A stretch of 9,505 bases of DNA, taken from assembly GCA_012512465.1 (NCBI GenBank), contig JAAZED010000100.1:1-9505 (forward strand). The letters run 5' to 3'. A program made the translations under genes and the position numbers. This document shows positions 1 through 6,109 of the stretch, one piece after another. The notes beneath the pieces were generated by a model. It saw nothing but the letters and a program-made list of their open reading frames with translations, ran no database searches and was not told the origin of the DNA. This DNA comes from Oxalobacter sp. Lineage in GTDB: Bacteria > Pseudomonadota > Gammaproteobacteria > Burkholderiales > Burkholderiaceae_D. Position 1 is the first letter of the stretch; each line of letters begins with the position of its first letter.

Positions 1-683
1 CCCCTGTACAGATAGGGTAAACCCACATTGAAATCACTGATAAGAGTCTTTGTACCCTTTTCATGATTTTCCAGCTCAATTCGGGCATCAATAATCTGGA
101 AATTGTAAATGCCGAATTTGCGCTTTCTGCGTGCCTCACGCCGCTCCTGGGCATTCTGCGGCCGTTTATCCGGCTCGGCCTGCGCTGCCTCTTCCTTGCT
201 CTCCTCACCCTCGGGTTTTTTGAAAAGTGCCAGGATATCGTCGAAATTGCGTTCCTTTTCCGACAGACGGACAATACGGGCAAATGGCTTGACCAGCCTG
301 AATTCGGTAACAACCGGCGTCATTTTCAGCACAGACCATCCGGACACCTCGACATAAAGCTGGTCAAAGGCAACAAAACGCGCTTCGCTGTTGGGCTCGG
401 ACAGGCTGAACCCTTCCACATTCAGCGTGAAGGTAAAGGGATTGAAATCCAGCTTGTTGATGACAAGCTGGCGATGCAGCTTTTCTGTGGCGATGCTTTG
501 CGCCTTTGACTTGATATAGGACGGCAGCACCCAGAAACCAAGGGCTGCATAAAGCAGGGGCAAAGCGATGAGAAAACACCCGATACCAATACCGATCCGC
601 CGGGAAATGCGGATGCGGGCGGCACGGGAAGCGGCTTTTTTCAGCGCATCTTTTGAAACCGCTTTTTTCAGCCTCTCGATCAT
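1..683 (-). CDS. DUF748 domain-containing envelope protein, N-terminal part (cut by left window edge)
   Basis: This minus-strand frame is open from an ATG at 683-681 to the left edge and gives 227 complete codons with no stop. The start is supported by an AGGTG ribosome binding sequence (691-695) about 7 bases upstream. Residues 1-30 are strongly basic. Residues 31-55 form one hydrophobic segment (GIGIGCFLIALPLLYAALGF), which suggests an N-in membrane anchor or uncleaved signal. After it come patterns I associate with DUF748 proteins: LDFNPFTFTLNVEGF (78-92), a 'RFVAFDQLYVEVSGWSVLK' stretch (102-120), and NFDDILALF (146-154). A highly charged Lys/Glu/Arg insert occupies about 155-189, and beta-type sequence resumes with YNFQIIDARIELEN. 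Family members are usually around 1000 residues or more and resemble AsmA-type envelope proteins, so most of the gene lies outside the window. A role in outer-membrane or lipid homeostasis is inferred only. The family call is from motif recognition without a profile search. Confidence 0.72.
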   Translation of the reverse strand, partial: MIERLKKAVSKDALKKAASRAARIRISRRIGIGIGCFLIALPLLYAALGFWVLPSYIKSKAQSIATEKLHRQLVINKLDFNPFTFTLNVEGFSLSEPNSEARFVAFDQLYVEVSGWSVLKMTPVVTEFRLVKPFARIVRLSEKERNFDDILALFKKPEGEESKEEAAQAEPDKRPQNAQERREARRKRKFGIYNFQIIDARIELENHEKGTKTLISDFNVGLPYLYR

Positions 684-914
684 TTATCCACACCTGCCAT
701 GGCTCATATTCAGTTCGTTTAAGGATAAACGGTTTTCCATATAATTTCATGCCGTTTTCCCTCCATCGACACATATTCTTACAAAAATCCGCCTGCGTGG
801 CGCCCGGCCCGTTTTCTGCTTGTTATTGCGCAACCCGGTCCATTTCGTGTTTGTTTCTGCGCAAAACCGCGTAAACAGCGACTGTATCTGATGAAAGCGG
901 ATTCGACAGGATAT

Positions 915-943
915 TTGATAAACCTCTGAACAGCCCCTGTTAT
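915..943 (+). promoter_or_regulatory. Candidate sigma-70 promoter for aspT-asdA
   Basis: TTGATA (915-920, five of six matches to TTGACA) is followed after 17 bases by TGTTAT (938-943, four of six matches to TATAAT). Transcription would begin near 950 and leave a leader of roughly 65 bases before aspT. The spacing is ideal, but the -10 is mediocre, so this is a candidate only. Confidence 0.4.
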
Positions 944-966
944 TCTGCGGTTCAATACCCAATACG

Positions 967-987
967 ATCGCAACCCGGTGGTGCGAT
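967..987. repeat. Short palindrome in the aspT leader
   Basis: ATCGCA (967-972) and TGCGAT (982-987) form a perfect 6-base inverted repeat around ACCCGGTGG, which has partial symmetry of its own (ACC-C-GGT). It lies about 30 bases upstream of the aspT start and overlaps the second copy of the GCAACCCGGT motif. It could be an operator dyad or a weak leader hairpin. It has no T tract, so it is not a terminator. Confidence 0.4.
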
Positions 988-1016
988 TTTATTGCAACCG
1001 TTAAAAGAGGATTCGC

Positions 1017-2717
1017 ATGCACACCATATATGCTGCCATTCACCATCTTTTCACCGTCTCACCCGAGCTTGCCCTTTTTCTTTCACTGTGTCTTGGCTAT
1101 CTTGTCGGCAAGATCAATTTCGGCAAATTCCAGTTGGGCGGCGTGGCAGGCTCCCTGCTCATGGCTGTTTTAGTCAGCCAGTTCGGCGTACACATCAATG
1201 ATGTGGTCAAAAACATCCTCTTTGCCCTGTTTATTTTCGCCGTGGGTTACACCAGCGGCCCCATGTTTTTCCGCTCACTGGGCAGGCAAAGTATCCGCGA
1301 AATCATTCTTTCAGGGGTTCTTGCCATCACCGGTCTGGCAACCGTCGTCATCCTGGCGCATGTCTTTTCACTGGACAAGGGAACCGCAGCGGGTATCGCT
1401 GCAGGCGGGCTGACCCAGTCTGCCATCATGGGCACCGCCGAATCCGCCATCAACAGCATGAATCTGGGGCCTGAGGTCACCTCGCAAATGGTGGCCAATA
1501 TCTCGGTTGGTTACGGCGTCACCTATATTTTCGGCTCTTTCGGCACCATCCTCATCTGTGTCAACCTGCTGGAAAAATTCATGGGCAGGACGATTCGTGA
1601 CGATGCCATGAAGGCTGAAGCTGCCCAGCACAGCACCGGCATCATCCTGGGTGAAGGTGAGCAGCTTGCCGCACCGGAATTCATCGGACGCGTCTTTTTA
1701 GCCGGTACCGCTGCGGGAAAGACCGTCAGCGAATTTGAACAGTCATTCGGCGCCTACCCGATCACCATTGAGCGCATCCGGCGAAACAATGCGTCACTCG
1801 GTGTCTCCCCGCAGACCGTACTGGAAGCAAATGACAAAATTCTTGTCATCGGCCAGCGTTCCGCCCTTTTGGCCACAAAGGAAATGCTCGGCAGCGAACA
1901 AGCCGCAGACAGGGACATGCAATTGCCCATCCTGACGCGTGAAATCGTGCTGACCAGTGCCAAATACAACGACAAGACATTACGTGAAATCCGGGACATG
2001 ATGTCCCCCGATATGCGGCACGGCATCTATATCCTCTCCATTTCCCGCGGTGGCAATATTATTCCCGTGGCACTGGATACCCAGGTTGAAAATGGTGACA
2101 TCTTCCGTTTTTACGGCGCAGAACAGGATATTCGCCGTGTGGCGGCAGAACTCGGCTACGCCATCATCCCGAGCGAAAAAACCGATATGGTCTTCATGAG
2201 CCTGGGCGTCGTTGTCGGCCTCCTGATCGGGCTGGTGGTCCTGCATATCGGCAGCATTCCCATCACGCTCGGCAGTGGCGGCGGTGCGCTGCTATCCGGC
2301 CTCATCTTCGGCTGGTGGCGCAGCCGGCACATGAATATGGGCTCGCTTCCGGGTGCCGCTTCACAGTTGCTGAAAGATCTGGGACTTGCCGGATTTGTTG
2401 CCGTGGTCGGACTGAATTACGGCATGCAGGCCGTTGATACCGTCAAGGCGCACGGGGTCTCCATTTTCCTGATCGGCGTGCTCGTCACCATTATCCCGCT
2501 TATCATCACCATGGTCTTTGGGCGCTACGTCCTCAAGTACGACAACGTGGCGATCTTTGCCGGGGCCTTGAGCGGCTCACGCAGCGCCAACCCGGCATTT
2601 GGCGAAATCCTGGACAAGGCGGAAAACTCGGTCCCGACAACGCCCTTTGCCATCACCTACGCGCTGGCAAATGTCTTTCTCACGCTCCTTGGCCCGCTTG
2701 TTGTGGCATTCACCTGA
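1017..2717 (+). CDS. aspT: Aspartate:alanine antiporter AspT (AAE family)
   Basis: This is an inner-membrane exchanger that imports L-aspartate and exports L-alanine. The protein has 566 residues, close to the roughly 540-570 usual for the family. The layout is diagnostic. An N-terminal hydrophobic block covers about residues 15-190, with the conserved AVGYTSGPMFF (75-85) and GIAAGGLTQSAIMGTAESA (126-144). A soluble middle part (about 205-385) holds two TrkA-C/RCK_C-like units (EFIGRVFLAGTAAGKTVSEF and EIVLTSAKYNDKTLREI). A second hydrophobic block follows (about 391-566), with GSGGGALLSGLIFGWWRSR (419-437) and the signature SGSRSANPAF (519-528) before a final membrane segment ending LLGPLVVAFT. 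The ATG is supported by AGAGG (1006-1010) six bases upstream. asdA follows 29 bases after the stop on the same strand, the expected partner. Family knowledge says the exchange is electrogenic and feeds the decarboxylase. No truncation or damaged region is visible. Confidence 0.95.
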   Translation: MHTIYAAIHHLFTVSPELALFLSLCLGYLVGKINFGKFQLGGVAGSLLMAVLVSQFGVHINDVVKNILFALFIFAVGYTSGPMFFRSLGRQSIREIILSGVLAITGLATVVILAHVFSLDKGTAAGIAAGGLTQSAIMGTAESAINSMNLGPEVTSQMVANISVGYGVTYIFGSFGTILICVNLLEKFMGRTIRDDAMKAEAAQHSTGIILGEGEQLAAPEFIGRVFLAGTAAGKTVSEFEQSFGAYPITIERIRRNNASLGVSPQTVLEANDKILVIGQRSALLATKEMLGSEQAADRDMQLPILTREIVLTSAKYNDKTLREIRDMMSPDMRHGIYILSISRGGNIIPVALDTQVENGDIFRFYGAEQDIRRVAAELGYAIIPSEKTDMVFMSLGVVVGLLIGLVVLHIGSIPITLGSGGGALLSGLIFGWWRSRHMNMGSLPGAASQLLKDLGLAGFVAVVGLNYGMQAVDTVKAHGVSIFLIGVLVTIIPLIITMVFGRYVLKYDNVAIFAGALSGSRSANPAFGEILDKAENSVPTTPFAITYALANVFLTLLGPLVVAFT

Positions 2718-2746
2718 ATACACCTTCTCACTGAAAGGAACCAACC

Positions 2747-4459
2747 ATGAGCACGCCCAACCTGAAGGAACTGGCATCCTTAAGCCCCTTTGAACTCAAG
2801 AATTTCCTCATTGATACCGCCTCGCAGAACAAGGCCCAGCTGCTTTTGAATGCCGGGCGGGGCAATCCCAATTTCCTGGCAACCGAGCCGCGCCACGGCT
2901 TCTTCCAGATGGGGCTTTTTGCCATGCAGGAGTCCGAGCGCAGCTTTTCGTACCTGCCGGAAGGTGTCGGCGGTTTTCCCGAAAAAACCGGTCTGGAGGG
3001 GCGATTTGACATCTTCACCAACGAATACCGAAATGTCCAGGGCGTTCCCTTCATCCGCAAAGCCGTTTCCTACGTGCGGGATCACCTTGGCATTCCCGCT
3101 GGTGAGTTCATCTATGAAATGTGTGAAGGCATCCTCGGCTGCATGTACCCGGTACCGGACCGCATGCTCACCCTGTCGGAAAAAATCGTCGGCGAATACA
3201 TCCGCAAGGAAATGATCGGCAACACACCCTTTACCGGCAAATTCGACATGTTTGCCGTTGAGGGCGGCACGGCAGCCATGACCTATCTTTTCGAGTCGAT
3301 GAAGGAAAACCATCTGTTAAAAGAAGGCGACGCCATCGCGCTGGGCATGCCCATTTTCACGCCTTACATCGAAATCCCCGAACTCAACGACTACCAGCTC
3401 GTTGAAATCGGCATCAATGCCGAGCCCGAAAACCAGTGGCAATACAGCAAAAAAGAGCTCGACAAGCTGCTTGACCCGAAAATCAAGGCCTTCTTCCTGG
3501 TCAACCCGAGCAATCCGCCTTCGGTCAGGATTTCGGATGAAGACCTGCAGTACCTCACTGAAATCGTCAAGAAACGCCCGGATCTCATCATCCTCACAGA
3601 CGATGTTTATGGCACTTTTGCCGACAACTTTACCTCGCTTTTCGCCACCTGCCCGCAAAATACCATTCTCGTTTACTCCTTTTCCAAGTATTTTGGCGCA
3701 ACCGGCTGGCGCCTCGGCGTGATTGCCGTCCACGAAAACAACATCTTCGACAAGGCCATTGCCAAATTGCCGGAAAAAACAAAAAAAGCACTGGATGAGC
3801 GTTACCAATCCATCACCACCGATCCGCGCCACCTGAAATTCATCGACCGCCTCGTGGCGGACAGCCGTACCGTGGCGCTGAACCATACCGCAGGCCTTGC
3901 CACCCCGGCGCAGGTGCAGATGGTGATGTTTTCACTCTTTGCCCTGATGGATGAAAATGACGAATACAAGAAGGCCATGAAACGCCTGATCCGCCGCCGC
4001 CTGGATGCGCTCTACCGTGACCAGGAAATCCGGCCGGAACACGACGAGAACGAAGTCGCCTATTACCATCTGCTGGATCTGGAAACCCAGGGGGTACAGC
4101 TTTATGGCCCGGATTTTGTCAAATGGCTGCTGAAAAAACTCGAGCCCAATGAATTCCTGTTTGAACTGGCGGAAAAATCCGGTGTCGTGCTTTTGCCGGG
4201 TTCCGGCTTTGGCACCAGCCACCCGTCCGCACGCGTTTCGCTGGCCAACCTGACAGAAGTTGAATACACCCGTATCGGCCAGGCCGTGCGTACCCTGCTG
4301 GACAAATACAACGATCAGTACAAACGGAGCGGTGGCAAATCAAAAACCGCAAACGGTTCGGCAAAATCCCGGACAGTCGCCAGCGTAAAAAAAATCGCGA
4401 AGTCGGCCAAAAAAGTGCTTTCTTCTTCGGCACGCAATAAAACCGCCGGGAAAAAATAA
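2747..4459 (+). CDS. asdA: Aspartate 4-decarboxylase with a basic C-terminal tail
   Basis: This cytosolic PLP-dependent enzyme (EC 4.1.1.12) of aminotransferase fold type I converts L-aspartate to L-alanine and CO2. Visible motifs are GRGNPNF near the N-terminus (37-43; R38 is the likely substrate arginine), AVEGGTAAMTYLF (170-182) in the cofactor-phosphate region, LVNPSNPPS (251-259), LTDDVYGTF (283-291), and SFSKYFGATGWRLG (311-324) with the Schiff-base lysine at K314. LLPGSGFG and HPSARVSLAN (492-501) follow, with R496 the likely carboxylate-binding arginine. The start has AAAGGA (2734-2739) seven bases upstream. It lies 29 bases after aspT, so the two genes are very likely cotranscribed. 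Known members are about 530 residues; this one has 570. The catalytic part ends near residue 525, and the remaining roughly 45 residues are rich in Lys, Ser, Ala and Thr (KSKTANGSAKSR, VKKIAKSAKKVLSS), like a disordered histone-H1-type tail. The tail's function is unknown. Confidence 0.95.
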   Translation: MSTPNLKELASLSPFELKNFLIDTASQNKAQLLLNAGRGNPNFLATEPRHGFFQMGLFAMQESERSFSYLPEGVGGFPEKTGLEGRFDIFTNEYRNVQGVPFIRKAVSYVRDHLGIPAGEFIYEMCEGILGCMYPVPDRMLTLSEKIVGEYIRKEMIGNTPFTGKFDMFAVEGGTAAMTYLFESMKENHLLKEGDAIALGMPIFTPYIEIPELNDYQLVEIGINAEPENQWQYSKKELDKLLDPKIKAFFLVNPSNPPSVRISDEDLQYLTEIVKKRPDLIILTDDVYGTFADNFTSLFATCPQNTILVYSFSKYFGATGWRLGVIAVHENNIFDKAIAKLPEKTKKALDERYQSITTDPRHLKFIDRLVADSRTVALNHTAGLATPAQVQMVMFSLFALMDENDEYKKAMKRLIRRRLDALYRDQEIRPEHDENEVAYYHLLDLETQGVQLYGPDFVKWLLKKLEPNEFLFELAEKSGVVLLPGSGFGTSHPSARVSLANLTEVEYTRIGQAVRTLLDKYNDQYKRSGGKSKTANGSAKSRTVASVKKIAKSAKKVLSSSARNKTAGKK

Positions 4460-4471
4460 ACTTTTCCCGGC
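4445..4471. repeat. Inverted repeat spanning the asdA stop codon
   Basis: GCCGGGAAAA (4445-4454) and TTTTCCCGGC (4462-4471) are a perfect 10-base inverted repeat, with the loop AATAAAC holding part of the TAA stop (4457-4459). In asdA mRNA it would form a hairpin just before the terminator hairpin. It lacks its own T tract, so it may protect the transcript 3' end or simply be part of the termination region. Confidence 0.55.
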
Positions 4472-4475
4472 CGGC

Positions 4476-4514
4476 AAAAAAGCCGTACTGCGTAGTGCGC
4501 AGTACGGCTTTTTT
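4476..4514. terminator. Bidirectional intrinsic terminator between asdA and cysE
   Basis: AAAAAAGCCGTACTGCG (4476-4492) pairs perfectly with CGCAGTACGGCTTTTTT (4498-4514) around the 5-base loop TAGTG. The 11-base GC-containing stem is flanked by A6 and T6, so RNA made from either strand ends its hairpin with a U tract. It begins 17 bases after the asdA stop and ends 19 bases before the cysE stop. It therefore serves both convergent units. Confidence 0.93.
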
Positions 4515-4533
4515 CTGTTCACGCAATAAGGGC

Positions 4534-5283
4534 TTATTCCACCAGCTTGCCGAGCTGCTCTGCATCCACCTTCTGGTTTTCCGGCACTTTTTCAAAATCG
4601 ATACCGGCATTTTCCAGCGCCTGCTTGATGTTTTTGAGCTGGGTATCCTGGGTGGCGGCATTGTTGATCAGCCCGCGCAAGGCCTTGAAAAGCGGATCGT
4701 CGCCATTGACTGTGATACCGTAGGATGAGAAGAGCCGGGTCGCCGCATCGTCTCCCTGGTCCCTGTCTGATGGCAGGATAATCCGGGCCGGATTGCCAAC
4801 GGCTGTCGCCCCGGCAGGCACTTCCCGCACCACCACGGCATTGGAGCCGACTTTTGCATTTTCACCCACGGTAAAGCTGCCCAGCAATTGGGCGCCCGCA
4901 CCGACAATCACGCCCCGCCCAAGTGTCGGATGGCGCTTGCGTCCTTCAGCCAGCGAGGTACCGCCAAGCGTCACGCCCTGGTAGATCGTGCAATCATCCC
5001 CGATCTCTGCCGTTTCCCCGATCACAACACCAAAGCCGTGGTCGATGAATACCCGGCGGCCGATGATGGCGCCCGGATGGATTTCAATACCGGTCATGAT
5101 CCGCGACAGATAGCTAAGAAAGCGGCCCAGCCAGCGAAGCCGGTGACGCCACAGCCAGTGCGAAATCCGGTGCAGCAAAATGGCATGAAGCCCCGGATAA
5201 CACGTCAACACCTCCCACGTATTCCGGGCGGCCGGATCGCGGTCAAGAATGCTGGCTATGTCTTCACGAAGTTTCCGAAACAT
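4534..5283 (-). CDS. cysE: Serine O-acetyltransferase (EpsC-like CysE)
   Basis: This enzyme transfers acetyl from acetyl-CoA to L-serine, the first step of cysteine synthesis in the cytosol. The 249-residue protein is the short EpsC-like type without the long N-terminal helical domain of enterobacterial CysE. A left-handed beta-helix of hexapeptide repeats covers about residues 65-170: [19 protein letters not shown] (65-83) with catalytic H82, [22 protein letters not shown] (101-110), and VGNPARII (162-169). E67 occupies the position of the catalytic Asp of E. coli CysE, which I believe is normal for this subtype. After the helix there is a roughly 75-residue C-terminal region ([20 protein letters not shown] and a helical end), and the last residues are LVE, without the terminal Ile that commonly docks into CysK. 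MFRKLRED fits the family start, although no clear Shine-Dalgarno sequence precedes it. The 82-base gap to rlmB upstream shows only a weak 5-base hairpin, so readthrough from rnr-rlmB is possible. Confidence 0.93.
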   Translation of the reverse strand: MFRKLREDIASILDRDPAARNTWEVLTCYPGLHAILLHRISHWLWRHRLRWLGRFLSYLSRIMTGIEIHPGAIIGRRVFIDHGFGVVIGETAEIGDDCTIYQGVTLGGTSLAEGRKRHPTLGRGVIVGAGAQLLGSFTVGENAKVGSNAVVVREVPAGATAVGNPARIILPSDRDQGDDAATRLFSSYGITVNGDDPLFKALRGLINNAATQDTQLKNIKQALENAGIDFEKVPENQKVDAEQLGKLVE

Positions 5284-5365
5284 GGGGCTGTCAAAAAAAG
5301 AAGGTTAAGCAGGCAGATAATAGCCTGTTTGGGCTTCCCTGCAAAATCCGGGCCCGCCGGACAGG

Positions 5366-6109
5366 CTACTTTACCGTAACAAGGCGCTGGCGTCTCGCTT
5401 CATACAGACAGACGCCTGATGCCACCGAGACATTGAGGCTTTCCACCTGCCCGAACATGGGAATGCCGATCAATTCATCACAGGTTTCGCGGGTCAGGCG
5501 GCGCATGCCGTCACCCTCGGAACCCATCACCAGTGCCACACCCCGGGTAAAGTCCGTCTCGTACAGCGATTTTTCGGCGCTGTCTGCCGTGCCGACCACC
5601 CATATATCGCGTTCTTTGAGTTCGCGCAGCGAGCGCGCCAGATTGGTCACGGTGATATAGGGTACAGTCTCTGCCGCACCACTGGCCACCTTTGCCACCG
5701 TGGCATTCAGGCCGACCGACTTGTCGCGCGGCACGATGACTGCATGCGCCCCCACACTGTCAGCCACCCGCAGGCAGGCCCCCAGGTTGTGCGGATCGGT
5801 AATACCATCCAGCACCAGCAAAAGCGGCGGCCCTTCAATGGCATCGAGCAGTTCATCCAGATTTCTCGCCAGCGACAGGGCCTGTGCCCGTGCCACGACG
5901 CCCTGGTGCCGGTGTGTGCCAACCATGCTGGAAAGCCGTTTATCGTCCGCCTGTATCAGCCTGACGCCTGCGTCCTTTGCCAGACGCAGCAGGTCCTGCA
6001 TGCGGCGGTCAGCACGTTCGGTGTCGTAGTAAATCTCATCAACGGAAGACGCCTCATGCCGGAGGCGGGCAGTCACCGCGTGAAAGCCAAAAATGATACT
6101 TTTTTTCAT
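5366..6109 (-). CDS. rlmB: 23S rRNA (guanosine-2251-2'-O)-methyltransferase RlmB
   Basis: This is a SpoU/TrmD-type (SPOUT) methyltransferase that uses S-adenosylmethionine to methylate the ribose of G2251 in the peptidyl-transferase P loop. The 247-residue length is typical. An L30e-like substrate-binding domain covers about residues 5-77 ([12 protein letters not shown], then [12 protein letters not shown] at 62-73). The knotted catalytic domain shows all three SpoU motifs: [18 protein letters not shown] (100-117, with N108 and R114), [13 protein letters not shown] (193-205, E198), and [17 protein letters not shown] (216-232). The ATG overlaps the rnr stop as ATGA (6109-6106), a standard sign of translational coupling, and a GGA sits seven bases upstream inside the rnr coding tail. 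RlmB next to RNase R is a well-known gene pair in proteobacteria. No oddities are seen. Confidence 0.95.
   Translation of the reverse strand: MKKSIIFGFHAVTARLRHEASSVDEIYYDTERADRRMQDLLRLAKDAGVRLIQADDKRLSSMVGTHRHQGVVARAQALSLARNLDELLDAIEGPPLLLVLDGITDPHNLGACLRVADSVGAHAVIVPRDKSVGLNATVAKVASGAAETVPYITVTNLARSLRELKERDIWVVGTADSAEKSLYETDFTRGVALVMGSEGDGMRRLTRETCDELIGIPMFGQVESLNVSVASGVCLYEARRQRLVTVK

Larger units (their letters stand above)
823..1002 (+). repeat. Three copies of a TTATTGCGCAACCCGGT-like motif upstream of aspT
   Basis: Related sequences occur at 823-839 (TTATTGCGCAACCCGGT), 966-979 (GATCGCAACCCGGT) and 989-1002 (TTATTGCAACCGTT). The first two share the exact 11-mer CGCAACCCGGT (829-839 and 969-979). 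The third is the same motif shortened inside. A looser relative, TTTCTGCGCAAAACCGCG, lies near 853-870. Two copies lie between the candidate -10 and the aspT start and one lies upstream of the candidate -35, an arrangement that could suit a transcription factor acting on aspT-asdA. Regulator binding is an inference; no known operator consensus was recognised. Confidence 0.4.
684..1016. promoter_or_regulatory. Divergent spacer between the DUF748 gene and aspT
   Basis: This 333-base spacer lies between two genes that point away from each other, so it must hold both promoters. No convincing small gene was found; the short open frames crossing it lack family-like sequence. It contains a perfect TATAAT on the plus strand (740-745), but the best -35 partner there is poor (TTTAAG, 16-base spacer). 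The better aspT promoter candidate lies nearer the gene (915-943). For the minus-strand gene only weak AT-rich -10-like sequence was seen around 738-744, without a recognisable -35. A repeated GCAACC-type motif and a short palindrome occur in the aspT-proximal half and are listed separately. Confidence 0.6.

Noticed and set aside
740..745. Perfect TATAAT on the plus strand upstream of aspT
   Set aside because: No acceptable -35 lies at 16-18 bases upstream, and it would give a leader of about 265 bases. It is kept only as an alternative in the spacer entry.
364..774. A 136-codon minus-strand open frame overlapping the DUF748 gene
   Set aside because: It is a shifted frame of the DUF748 coding sequence with no recognisable domain. 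The DUF748 frame has the ribosome binding site, membrane anchor and family patterns.
3774..3787. AAAAAACAAAAAAA run in asdA resembling a ribosomal frameshift site
   Set aside because: A -1 shift here would reach a TGA within four codons and make a shortened enzyme without its C-terminal domain. No stimulatory hairpin was seen, and the zero frame continues with good family sequence.
2780..3886. Long open frames antisense to asdA (177 and 189 codons)
   Set aside because: They mirror the codon pattern of asdA, lack family features and have no promoter or ribosome binding support.
5289..5294. TTGACA on the minus strand just upstream of cysE
   Set aside because: It lies only a few bases before the ATG, so a transcript from a -10 downstream of it would start inside the coding region. 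Chance match.
5284..5365. Possible terminator between rlmB and cysE (CAGGC/GCCTG stem on the minus strand)
   Set aside because: The stem is only five base pairs with an 8-base loop, and the T run lies more than ten bases beyond it, so it is not a convincing intrinsic terminator.
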